Of a stretch of DNA of 64,000 nt, positions 22,722 to 34,044 are shown in pieces; within the stretch, counting starts at the first letter, position 1; each line of letters opens with the position of its first letter. The notes under the pieces are model-generated. The model ran no database searches. It saw nothing but the letters and a program-made list of their open reading frames with translations, and had not been told where the DNA came from. A program made the translations under genes and the position numbers. This DNA is from Azadirachta indica. Lineage: Eukaryota; Streptophyta; Magnoliopsida; Sapindales; Meliaceae. The DNA is taken from the NCBI GenBank assembly GCA_022749755.1, contig CM040448.1, positions 7,562,481 to 7,626,480 of the forward strand, written 5' to 3'.

Positions 22722-25553
22722 ATAGAGGTCCCTCAGCTTTTAATGGCTGAGGCGAAGTTGAAGGTATTGGAAGCTCCTCACTATTCCTTTCCCTTGTCAT
22801 TTCGGTATCATTTGCTAAATAGACTTAGTCATCCTTAACCTAATATAGCATCCTTTTCTTAGCACGTAAGGCTTGCAAAGTCCAAAGGTCAAAACTTCCC
22901 TTTTATTTATACTTACACGAGCCTACACGAGTCCAAAAATGAAAGCACCCTGCATTTTGATTTTCATAAAGGTAATCCCATGTCTTTTGATATTTACCCT
23001 TGGGACCCTTTATTTTAAAAGTAAAAAATCTTAGGGATTAGGCAACAAATCTCACTTTTTACTTCACCTTCCCATTTTTTCACCAACTTTTTATCTTCTA
23101 CGCGCGCTCTCCATCACAAATTCTCCTCTTCACTATTCTGGTCATTTTCTAACCAGATTATAAGTGCTGACCTTAGTTTATTAGTTCTCTGATCCTTAAG
23201 CGAGACTATACTGCCTTTTTCGGCCAATTCAACTACTTGACACAGAAGTCATCGAGACCTTGTCTTGGCATTCCAAATGCGAAACCCACTTGATCAGATA
23301 ACTCTATTTTCTTCTTTGTCCCTGTATGGCATGTGTGCGCTCGACGGCCTGGGCCTTCATATCGTCATTGAGGGTTTAGGTCATTGGAAAATGCGTCGTT
23401 GCTGCCACTTGTCTATGCTTCCCTTTATTCCTCTTCCCCTTACCTTTTTTTCAGGTTATCATGGGTTACCATGGCTTCAAATCCATCTCCATGAGTGAAA
23501 CCATTTTCCCACGTTTTGTAACTTGTGAACACTGGTTTCTATAGTTTAACCCAAGTCTGGTGTGGTTTTTTGCAGTGAGACGTAGTGAAAACTACCCTTG
23601 CACCAACTAATTTCATTTCCTCCACTTTCTTGCGTGTTTAGTAATCGTTCCTAAGGGAGAGTTACCTCTTTTTGAGTTGTTCATGGTCCGAAACACGTTA
23701 TCCGTAGCTTGAGTTTACTGGTTTCCACTGTAGGTTAGAGCTTGCATCCAACCTGGTCAACTCATTTTCCTTGTCTTTATTAATATGCTGTGTGTTAAAA
23801 TTTGCCTGTTGTGATGGCATTATATTGCTATGGGTTCGCTATGGTGTTGTGCATTGCTATTTCTGTTTCTTGAACATTATGATGGCCTTTTTAGTTTTTC
23901 TTCTGTAGACATGCAAAGAAGACAGAAGAATCTTCTTATTCCAACTTTGCTTCATCTCCGTTAAAGGAGAGCAGCCTAAGTCACAAAGAAGTTGACCTTG
24001 GATAGTGAACAAAAGGACACCAAAGGAAAGACCACTATGGCGGGCTTCTTATGAGGTGGCCGCAAGTCTACCCCAAACATGAACCCGATATCCAAGAAGG
24101 AAAAAGAGAAAGCTCACACGATAATTAAGGTAAAAAAGAGTGAGGATGAGGAATCTAACAAAAGTAGCCGCTCGGATGGATGCAGATGCCATATAAAAGG
24201 TGTTACAGAGCATTACTTATTTTTATCTTAACCATTACCCTACCACCTTGATCGAGAATGACTTGATTCAAATGCGGAAAGATTTGCCATCCCGAGCTCT
24301 GTTAAGCTTTCCTTTCCCCATTCAAGTTTCCTTTTTAACGACCCTGGAATTGACCAAGTCATGCTTTCATGCTGCTTTGTTTTGTCAAGATTCTGTGCAC
24401 AATCGAGCTTGCATTTATGCAACTTGGGGCTCAATCTTGGAAATGCTTGATTGACCTGTGCACCTTGTAGAAGCAGTTAGTAAAGACCCAAACTTCAAGG
24501 CTTTGTGAGCTTATTTTTCCATCACTAGTATTCCCAACAAACTTGGTAACTTCTATTTCCAGAACTGGGGATATCACCACCACACAATATCCTATCACAG
24601 CTCAACAACTACAAACAGGTCTTGACACACCATGTGGTTCATCACCTCAGGTGACTGAGGTCGCACTTACACCAAGGGTAGAAGATGATACTCATTTCCT
24701 ACGACCTTCAAAATTGATGGTACGTTTCTCTCTCCTTATTTCGACTTTCTATTTATTTGTTTGAGATGATTTGTGACTATTTGGCAATGTTTCCTCAGTG
24801 AAATGGATACATACCAAGTCCTATAGCAAGGGCATGGCCATGATTCATAAATATTTGAAGGAGCAGCCTATTACCCTTAATGCAAATGATAACCCGGGGT
24901 TGTAGACTTGGTTGCTAGCAAAAAGATAGGTAAGCACCCCTAGTCTTTTTTGACTTGGTTGCCTACCCATCTTTCCTCTATTACATTGCTTATTGGTGGT
25001 GTTGTTGGCACTTTCCAAGTGTTTTATCCACTTGAGAAAAGACGGTAAAAGAAGCAGTGTCAAGGCTAAAGCAAGTGCATCCTTATTGGATAGGATTTAT
25101 AACTCCCCAGCCAAGGCCTTAGGATCTTCCAAGCTCTGTAGGGCCTAGGGTTCCAGTGCCTTTATAGCTAGGGAGCTCACACGTTAAACATCTAAACTTT
25201 TAAAGAGAGACGAGACTCTAATAGGTCCCCTCAAGCATGTGGTGGAATGAGTCGATAGCTAAGCCACCACCCTTCTGAAGCTTCCTCGCTACTTTCCTTG
25301 TTGTAACCAGCAGTGGATTCCTTTAGTATGGTAAGGGCCTACAAACTCATCAGTATAAAACTAGGTGATGCTGCTAGCCTTGGTGCCTAGTTCTTTTTGT
25401 AGGTACTCAATTCCTCTAACCTTGTTTTAGTTTCGCCTGACTTACTTATTCTTATTTTCTTGGTATTGAGCCTTTGTATTCACTATCTGAGCTCTTATCC
25501 TCAAGCTTTTATGCTTATGCTTTCACATAATGACTAACTCAAGAAAGATGCGA
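22722..25553 (+). other. Internal region of the LARD-like element, left part
   Basis: No intact coding sequence was found. Short fragments near 24040-24470 (for example NPISKKEKEKAHTIIKVKKS, then CFVLSRFCAQ in another frame) resemble the low-complexity, basic gag-like region of plant LARD elements, but they are too broken for a firm call. Confidence 0.4.
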
Positions 25554-26930
25554 TGTGCAAATTTTAAATGGTCGCAAGTGCATAAATCGTTAATAGTTGA
25601 TGATAAGTTTACTCTGAAGTCGATCTCTCACGGAATTGTAATTGTTTAAATTCTTATTGTTTCTTGTTAATTACTAATTTAAGCAAACATAAAATCGCAA
25701 ATACTCTAATACAATAAAATGATAATTTCAGATTATTCCAAATGAAGTGGTTAAATAGATAAATTACAAGAACCTGAAAACAATGAAATTGTATTAAATT
25801 CAATGGAATTATATGGGAGTTGGCTAATTATCTAATCTGGTATTGAAATATTAAGTGAATTAAACAACCATTATGTAATTTATATTATTGGTATTTCCAC
25901 TGATGCTAGAGAATTCTAATGATTATGGTAATCCTTACTTACAATTAATTAAATATATCCTTGATATGAGATTTCTACTTCATTAATTGTATTGTTACAA
26001 GAAAATCATTTAACCATTTAAATCAAACCAACTCAATAGATTCAATTTAAATACTTGTTCAAAAGAGTTTAATTAAGGTAAGATGATATTTCTAATATCT
26101 TTATTCTCAAATTAATTTCAATAATAAATAATAGATAGCAAATCCATAATAAATAATCAAAATTATACAGATTAATGAACAAAAAATAATCTCAACCTCT
26201 AATTAATCACATTTCACAAATATTCAATACTATTTCAATAGCAAAGCCAAACTCCCAAAATATGTTTACACTTCCATTCTTAAAATCAAAGCTATGAATC
26301 TAATTACAAAAGTTCTAAACATATTTAGAAAATAAACAAACTTAAAGAAAGCTTCCCTTTTTGAAGGTTCACCACCAAGTTTTGAAGAAGATGATAGTTT
26401 GCCCAGCAAGAATGTCCTCCTCTTCAATCCAGCAATCCTTCTCCTCTAATGGAAAACTCACTTTTTAGAAAACTCTCTTATTCATCAAATCCTTCCCTAA
26501 TTTGTTCTCAGCCCAACAGCACCTCCAAAGCCATGCCCTTTTACTCATTTGGTTAACAATTTCTTCAAAATTCACTCCCACATGTTAAGGAAAATTTGTC
26601 TTCTAGTTGTCTCCTTTCTAGTTGGAATTTTGACCCTCAAAACTTCAACATTTGCTTTCTTTTTGAAATGCAGGGTTGTAAATCATTATATATAGTTTTC
26701 AAATTATTTTGTATCATCCAAATACAAATATTGATGATAAAGTTATGCTACAAAATATGGACTATGTTCACCAAATACGGGCCTTTCAACATCTTGGGTT
26801 TGTTTTTAGGTTTTCTACAACAATTCCTACAAGTAATAAAAAGAAGCTCAAAGTAATAAAATTCTAAAATAAAATACATGAATAAAGGATATAAACATAA
26901 TAAAATATTAGGACAAATATTGATTTATTA
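25554..26930 (+). mobile_element. 1.4 kb solo-LTR-like repeat, copy A
   Basis: It begins TGTGCAAATTTTAAAT and ends AGGACAAATATTGATTTATTA. The same sequence occurs inverted at 57866-59243, with shared landmarks such as AGTCGATCTCTCACGGAATT (here) against its counterpart at about 59150, AGCAAGAATGTCCTCCTCTT near 26410, and GCAAAGCCAAACTCCCAAAA near 26242. It carries no coding capacity. It is inserted into the LARD-like internal region: coding fragments that belong to the LARD resume at 26940. Confidence 0.7.
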
Positions 26931-26939
26931 AAATGCTGT

Positions 26940-27415
26940 CTCTTTAGAGCATTTGGAAAAAGCTCAAACTCTGATCTCACAGCTTCAAAAGGAGGCCAAG
27001 GAGAAAGATGCTAAAATTTTTCGGTGGACAACAAGCTTGCTGTTGCATAGAAAGAAGTGGATTCAGTTTCGGCTCAGCTACAAAACGAGGTAGCTCAAAC
27101 TAAGGAGTTTTGTGAAAAGGTTGCCTGGCTAAATGTGGCATTAGGATCGAGCTACAAAGATAGTTATTAGCTGGTGCAGTTCGAAATCCACATGCAGCAT
27201 CCCTCATTGGACATGTATTATTCGGGGCTTAGCTTTGCTCAAGATGAGGTCTTAGCAAAGTTCCAAAAACCCAAGCCTAATTACTCAACCGCATTGCTAG
27301 ACGAGCCTACTACCATCTAGCAACCTGAGGTAGAAGTCTCACCTATAGAATTTGAGCAAGCCAATAAAGGTCAGGGTGAGGACAAAGGAGGAGACAACCC
27401 TGACGTGGCTATTTG
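26940..27415 (+). pseudogene. Gag-like coiled-coil relic in the LARD-like element
   Basis: Read on the plus strand across two small frame changes, this encodes a coiled-coil-rich segment typical of the C-terminal part of gag-like proteins in plant LARDs: HLEKAQTLISQLQKEAKEKD, then AQLQNEVAQTKEFCEKVAWL, then LDMYYSGLSFAQDEVLAKFQ, and an acidic tail (GQGEDKGGDNPDVAI) before the stop near 27415. Function is not known; no zinc knuckle or enzyme motif is present. The 3' LTR follows 280 bases later. Confidence 0.5.
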
Positions 27416-27698
27416 AGCTTGCTTTTTTGCTAACATAACCAAGACTTACTATTGGTTTTGTTTTCTTTGCAAACTTTTGTCTACTTGCTTGATTGGAACT
27501 TGGTTGAAACTTAAATTTAATTGTGTGGTTTGACAATGAGGCCACTTTAATCGAGAGCTCCATTTTTTTGGTTTTTGAAGTTACTAGGACTAGCATTGAC
27601 TTTTGTTGCCTAGCTTGTATGCGATGCTTCATATCTATGTCTACTTTTGCACTATTATGTTCAACATTGCAGGATATTTATTTGCATTTGAATTTTGG

Positions 27699-29367
27699 TG
27701 GCGAGAATTTCGCTTAGCCCACACCAGGTCTTGAAGATGATTTAAGTGCTCTTGACGTAGTTAACAATGCCACACCAAGTCTTTATTTTAGGAACTAAGT
27801 AACATTGTTTGAAGCTTGAACGAGGATAAACTGGCCTAAGGTCTTCTTTATATGTTGAAATAGCCATGACTCAGCTTGCTCACAGCACCCTTCTTTGTTG
27901 CCTTAACCTACAATCCTCTTGTAAAACAACAAAAAGGTTTGACGAATGCCATCATTTTAGCAACCACCCTCTAATACTTAAGTCAAACTTTATCGAAATG
28001 TAAGGTTTGAAGGGCGTGGGTATAGCTCTTCTTGTGTATTCAGAAATGAAATGGTGAACAGAGAACGAAATTTAAAGAGAAATCTCAAAATCAATTCCCA
28101 TTACTATTTTTTCAAGGGAATAGAAAGAGGAAAGGTTCATAAATCACTCATGTGACGTTTATAAAGGCAGAATAATGTTAGGGGAGTATATTCTATAGGT
28201 AAATGTGTGCTTCAGAATTGTTTTTTTGGAGAATGGGTTTCTTTTTTCCTTTCTTAAATGATGATAAGAATCAATGTTTACCTACCTTAAATTTATAAAA
28301 AATATGTTTTTATATAGGAGGAAGAGCTGAGCTATGATTGGACAAGGTATGTTGCCTTAATTTTACTCAACCTTGGTCAAATTGCACATTTCCATTAGTT
28401 ATAGGTGGTACGACATGGCAGGTGAAGATTGGTAGTTCTGACCTCATTTAGAGGATGTTTGCCATATAGTTATCTTCCATGAGTCCAACAATTTTCCTTG
28501 TTTCTACGTGGCAAGACCTCGTTAGCCCTTTTAAGCTTGGGAGTAGTCCCCTACTGACGCACAGTTGACCTTTACCATGCTGTTTGGCTTTTACCAAGCT
28601 CAATACACACTATATTTGTTGGCACATTCAAAGATTGTCACCCTCTTATTTTGTGGTCCCCCATAAGATATTTTGTGGTGTAAATCTTAACTTTAATGGG
28701 AGCATGGGTGGTGCCGACCTGGTCATTAGAAGACCTGATCTTCTAGCCGCCCTTAGTTCCTCATTAACGAGGTTATAATACTAAGCAGCACATTACTTGT
28801 AACAAGTCGATACACATCTCTTATCGTAATATAATGCTGAGGAAATTATTCTAACCTTTTTTTACACATTGTAACATAAGACCTCGTTTGTTATGCGTGC
28901 TAGAGTTTATGGTTGCGGTTTCCTCACGTCTCAGGGTTTTTGGTCATGTGGGCGATTTCTCACATCCTAAGGTTTCTGGTCATGTGGGCAATTCTTCATG
29001 TCCTAGGGTGAGCAATTTCTCACGTCCTAGAATTGCTGGTCATGTGGACAATTTCTCACATCTTAGGGTTTTTAGTCTGTGGCCAATTTCTTATGTCCTA
29101 GGGTTTCTAATCATATGGGCGATTCCTCACGTCCCAAAATTTCTTGTCATGTGGGTATTTGTCGACAACGATGTCAAATATTTTGTCGATATATAGCGAG
29201 GAGCTAAGCTTAAGGTGGGTCTTACCTAGTCGCTTTCAACCTGCTTCTTTGTTGATTTGTCACCTTATTTATAAGAGGGTAATGATGAGATAGGTCACTT
29301 CATGTAGTGTTACTTGGAATCATTATGGCTCACATTCTACCACGTGTCTTATCACATTTTTCCCACA
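27699..29367 (+). repeat. 3' LTR of the LARD-like element
   Basis: It is the direct-repeat partner of 21128-22721, with matching order of blocks from the GCCACACCAAGTC region to CACGTGTCTTATC. It carries its own minisatellite array at 28920-29155 and a short insertion around 28775-28880 not present in the 5' copy. The visible divergence between the two LTRs suggests an old insertion. Confidence 0.7.
28920..29155 (+). repeat. 39-base minisatellite in the 3' LTR
   Basis: About six units like CCTCACGTCTCAGGGTTTTT followed by GGTCATGTGGGCGATT. These are the same units as in the 5' LTR, but with fewer and differently diverged copies. Confidence 0.75.
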
Positions 29368-30791
29368 ATAATCATTATTTAGTTCCAACTCATTAATCCT
29401 TCTTGTCATACAATATTTTGCTTTCCACATTTAAAACATATATACTTTTTTTCATAGTCTTGTGGGGTTTTATTTTGTTTTTGAACTCTTGGTGGTTTTA
29501 ATAAGAAATTGACTAGTTATTTGGATTTATAAGGCTTGCATAGTTTTCTTCTAAAGAAAGGTCGTTAGCTACAATTTCCATCACATTTGGGTTAGGTCTT
29601 TTTCCTTGTATATGAGACCATATAATACTAGAATATTGAGAATTATATTGCTGACAGTATAATACCATAATATAGAATTGTTGTCTTTCAAGTTTTTAAT
29701 TTTGGAATTTGGTTTTCCAATTTTCACATTCATAAAACAAGCAAGAATGACTTGAAAATCAAACGTTAAGGAGAATATTTTGTATTCTTATTTTTATAAT
29801 CAATAAATTTATACATGTACATATAATGATGGACTAATATAGAATAATAAAGAATCACGAGAATAAAATAGAAATATCACAACAATAATTATAAAAATTG
29901 TTGACTATCAACTCTATATTTTAATAGAATATTATGTTAGTATAAATTCTTTTTGTACTTTATATTGTAAAATATTTTTATCTTTTATGGTGAAAAGTAA
30001 ACGATAACAGAAGTTATTGAAAAACATTAATTTTGTATGAATTTTATACTCTCAAATATTATAATGTATTATTAAAAGAGTAAAATTCAAGAAACATTTT
30101 AATTTTCAATAATAAATTTATGCTAGTAAAGAATGGAAACAAAGAATCCGAACCACAAAATCCTCCCCATCAATTTGAATCCAGAATCAAGTTAAATTTA
30201 AGTTATTAATTTATTAAAAAAATGGAAAAAATGTTAACAAAGTATTGATTAATTAGTGGTTATTTATTTTACCAAAAAAAAAAAGTTATCGCTCAGTATT
30301 CAATCTAAAGATGTCCCTGTCGAAACATAAATAAATAATTTAATTTGCATTCTCTTAAGTTTTCAAGCTAATATTTTATATATTTAAGAAAAAATCACTC
30401 AAGATGAACATTCCATGATATTTATACGTGAATTCAATTAAATTTTATTACGTAAAAATTTAAATTTATAATTAACCGATGCAAAATTATTATGATAACA
30501 ATGGATGTAAAAAATATAACATATTTTTGGTTATTTAAATGAATGATCAAGTTAAAATTATTTTAAGACATTCTTATGTTTCATATTCTAATTTTCTTTT
30601 TAAATTAATAATGTGACATTCATTAAATGAGTAGGGGGATAATATGATAAATATAAATAATCTTAAAAATTATAAAATTATATCATCTACTTACTAAATA
30701 TCACATTCTTTGCACAAAAATTAGAGATAAAAATTTGAAACTCATTATTCTTTTTAATTTACATTTTAAATTTTATCATCCCAAATTAATT

Positions 30792-30829
<38 letters not shown>

Positions 30830-31150
30830 AAAAAAAACAAATTAAATACACGAACGAGAAGATTTTAATTGAAATGAATTGCAGGTGGCATAGGAAATTG
30901 GTTACACCTAAAACTTTACTTTTTTCACTTATCCTTATCTTGTCATATTAAGAATGTGGAATTTGCAAATAAATTTTAAATTAAGTACAAAATTTGTTAG
31001 ACTTTCTATTATAGATGATAAAATCTTAGTATAATTCTATCATAAATTTCTTGTTATCACCATAATTTTCTAAATAAATAATTCTATCATTAATTTCAAT
31101 ATTATCACTATAATTTTCTAATTAAATGCTGACAGGATTGGCAAGGGCAT
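29368..31150. other. AT-rich intergenic stretch with an (ATT)n microsatellite
   Basis: No coding sequence was seen. A run of about twelve ATT units lies at 30797-30830. The rest is very AT-rich, non-repetitive sequence leading to the upstream region of the NOT1-like gene. Confidence 0.6.
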
Positions 31151-31413
31151 ATTCGTCTGTCTACCATGACAATCAGTTAGTTTTCAGAGTTTTTAGTGGG
31201 GCCAGTTTTCTCTTTCATCCAACGGCCAGACCGGTTGGGTCGCCCTCCGTTCCCTCAATTTTTCCCATTAGCCTATAACGGTCTGTCTCTCTCTCTTTCT
31301 CTGTCCCTGCTAAATTTCCAAGTCTTTTGTAGTCTCCTTTTCTCTTTCTTTCCTCAAAACTGGTAGCTACACCCTAATTCACTTCGTTTTTAGTAGTCTC
31401 ACGTTCGGATACA
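31151..31413 (+). promoter_or_regulatory. Likely upstream/5' UTR region of the NOT1-like gene
   Basis: The stretch before the ATG at 31414 is sharply richer in C and T than the sequence to its left (CTGTCTCTCTCTCTTTCTCT near 31283; TTTCTCTTTCTTTCCTC near 31340). Pyrimidine-rich 5' leaders are common in plant housekeeping genes. No clear TATA box was recognised. Whether it is still active is unknown, because the gene is broken. Confidence 0.35.
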
Positions 31414-31620
31414 ATGGGAATGGCGCTTTACTCAACCATGGTATCGACCCAGATTCGCTTTCTTCTGGAGAGCCTCAATGACTTCAACTACGACGACTTT
31501 TTGAGAGAACTCTTGCAGGTAAGCGATCAATTTTCACCGAATGCTGTATTAAATGTAATTGTCTTCGTCTGTGCATTGATCTATGTAGAATCGTCGGTTT
31601 TTATTGATGTATCTGTCGCC

Positions 31621-31762
31621 GATATTCCGACTTTGGACGTGTTTGATTGCTACGGAATGTAGTGACTGAAGAACACTTAATAGTTTGGATATTATATCCG
31701 ACCTTGGACGTGTTTGATTGCTACGGAATGTAGTGACTGAAGAACATTTAAAAGTTGGATAT
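31621..31762 (+). repeat. 71-base tandem duplication in NOT1-like intron 1
   Basis: Two adjacent copies share GGACGTGTTTGATTGCTACG followed by GAATGTAGTGACTGAAGAAC, with a period of 71 bases and a few differences at the edges. Confidence 0.85.
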
Positions 31763-34041
31763 TTAATCGACTGAGCCGGCAATTTTCTGAAACTATTGAA
31801 TTGATTATATGTGTGTGTTTTTGTGTATGTATGTGCGTACCGCATGTTCATGTATTTATGAATATGTGCATGCATATTGAGTTTCCAAGGAAACGTTTGA
31901 TGTTATCCTGTAAAAAATCGCAAATATAATGTTCCCTACAGAGGATGTAGTAATAACATTCTGTTGCTAACGGAGAGCTGATGTGGTGGATTGATGGGAC
32001 TTTTAATGAGTTAAAATTATGGTTGGTTTGGTTTAGGGCTGGTTCTGTAGTTGCACGGTGTCTGTCTTGTAAGATACTAACAGTAGTGAAGCTTTTGGCC
32101 ATGAAAGTGTGGAAAAAGAGCATTCTATGCGCAGAAAGTAATTAGTTTCCCAGGAAAGTTGATTTCGAAGAAAAATTTGCATGTTATTTGTTTGTTGCCT
32201 AAGCTTGGATGCGTGGACTTATTTATGTGCTTGGTGATACTGATATATATCCTTCTGAAAGTGTTGGCTTTGTAATTGAAGCTACATTTCAATTTTAAAC
32301 TGTTTAGTCTGTAATACTAGGAAAATTCTTTTATGGATTTTGGCTTTGAGGCTGAATTAACCATAATCTTTATACCTTCAGTGAATTAAATAAATATGCT
32401 TGCAATTATAATTTCTATAATCATTCTGTTATCTCAATGTTGAAGATATGAGCTTTTATGTGTAGGTTGACTTATATATTTGTTATTGTCCTTGCTTTTA
32501 GCAATGGTTCTCCTTTTGGTGTAATCAAGAGGTTTTGATTTTAAGTCCGATTGAATGGAACTAGGTTTAATAATGTTTTAAAAGGTTGTTCTTCAATATT
32601 TGCAAAAAGAAACTGTGCAATTTTTCATATATAAAACAATTTCAATTGAATTGGCTCGTTTATTGTCTAGAAAATTGAAAGGGCCTTTTGGTTTTGCTGT
32701 AAAAGCATTTTTACTCAGGTGGAGGGGAAAGGAAGATGTTCTTGAGGACTTGATTAGAACCCTTGTGAGTTTAACAGAGAATCTTGTTCTGAGCTTGGGA
32801 AGTTTTTGCATGTAAGAACTAGCTACAGATAATCTTCAGAAAAGTTTCGAGAAGAGTAGTAGTAATATTTCTGATTTTGAACAGCTTGGGAGATTCTCTA
32901 GAAACTGCGTATTTTGTTTGTTTCTTTTAGTAGTTTTATATCATAATTTGCAAATTGTGTGATAATAGTATTTCAATTTTATGATTGATGTTGTTGGCTC
33001 TGGTGAAATGAGCAATTCCGTGGTATGTTTGCTGTCTTTCCACATTAGTTACTCACATATTGTTAATCATTTGAAAGTTTGTTGAATACGGAAGTGAGCA
33101 AAGCATTTTGCTGCTGCGGATTTGCTTGGATCATATGAATCTTGACCAGGAAGATGTGAATAAAATACAAATGAGGCCAGATGTTTTGGCTGCAATATTT
33201 AGATTTTTATTGGATCAACCAAATTTTAGTACTATTTTTTGTGAATCATTGAGAAGCTTGGCAATCAGTGAAAAATTCCTTGGAGAGTTATGTGTTGCAT
33301 TACAGTTATCAATTTTTGAGAAACTTGCCCTTGGTCTTGCTTTGGCAGATGCAGAGAATCTTGGGACGAGAGCATATGGTAAGTTTATTTCCTGAGGTAT
33401 ATGTTTTTAGGGCTAGTGGTTAATGTTCTCTTGTTCTTGCAATTTTTCTTTTCTTGTATTAATATGAGCAATTCACTGTTCTTCAGGGCAACACTTTTGC
33501 ATGGGTTTGATAGAGGAGTTATGTGAAAATCCTGCTTCTATTGACTCTGCTGAGCAAATTCCAAATATTATCACGTTCTTGTATCAAACAGAGGGCCTTG
33601 CCAAGTATGTGGACTCCTTTATGCGAATGCTGTCTCTAATGGATCCAAAAGATGGGGGCCAGTTAATATTGGTTCCATTGATTTCTAACAATTTACAAGG
33701 GTAATTGTCTTTTGGCCTTTCAATTACGTGCGGTGACTGAAATTAATCATATGCTTATTATTCTGTAGTAGATTGTAGAAGCTATCCTTTCCCTTTCCTT
33801 TTCCTGCAGAAATTTGGACATGTTCTATGGTTGCAGTGAAAATGAATTTGATGCCATTATAGCAGAGATGGAGAGTGAAACTAGCATGGCTGATATTATG
33901 AGGGAATTGGGTTACGGATGCACGGTGAATTCTTTGCATTGCAAGGAGATGTTATCACTTTTCTCACCTCTGACTGAAGTCACTCTGTCTAAAATTCTAA
34001 GCACAATTACCCCCCGTAGTTGTACTGGGCTTAAGGATGAA

Positions 34042-34044
34042 TAA
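34042..34044 (+). other. Premature TAA in NOT1-like exon 4
   Basis: With exon 3 ending at 33700 and exon 4 starting at 33810, the frame runs SCTGLKDE, stop, SYSTFFSAIG. The homologous coding sense continues on both sides, so the stop is inside an otherwise intact exon. Plant relatives have glutamine there, so a CAA to TAA transition is the simplest cause. Confidence 0.85.

Larger units (their letters stand above)
21128..29367 (+). mobile_element. LARD-like non-autonomous LTR retrotransposon, 8.2 kb
   Basis: Two long direct repeats, about 21128-22721 and 27699-29367, are related along their whole length and frame an internal region without protease, RT or integrase. The only protein-like internal signal is a gag-like, coiled-coil coding relic near 26940-27415 and weak fragments around 24000-24470. 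This fits a large retrotransposon derivative (LARD) that depends on a partner. A 1.4 kb repeat at 25554-26930 interrupts it. No target-site duplication was recognised. Confidence 0.65.

Noticed and set aside
28888..29196. 102-codon open frame with HVGNSSCPRVS-like repeats
   Set aside because: Same minisatellite in the 3' LTR; not a gene.
30797..30830. (ATT)n run as a functional element
   Set aside because: A simple microsatellite in AT-rich intergenic DNA.
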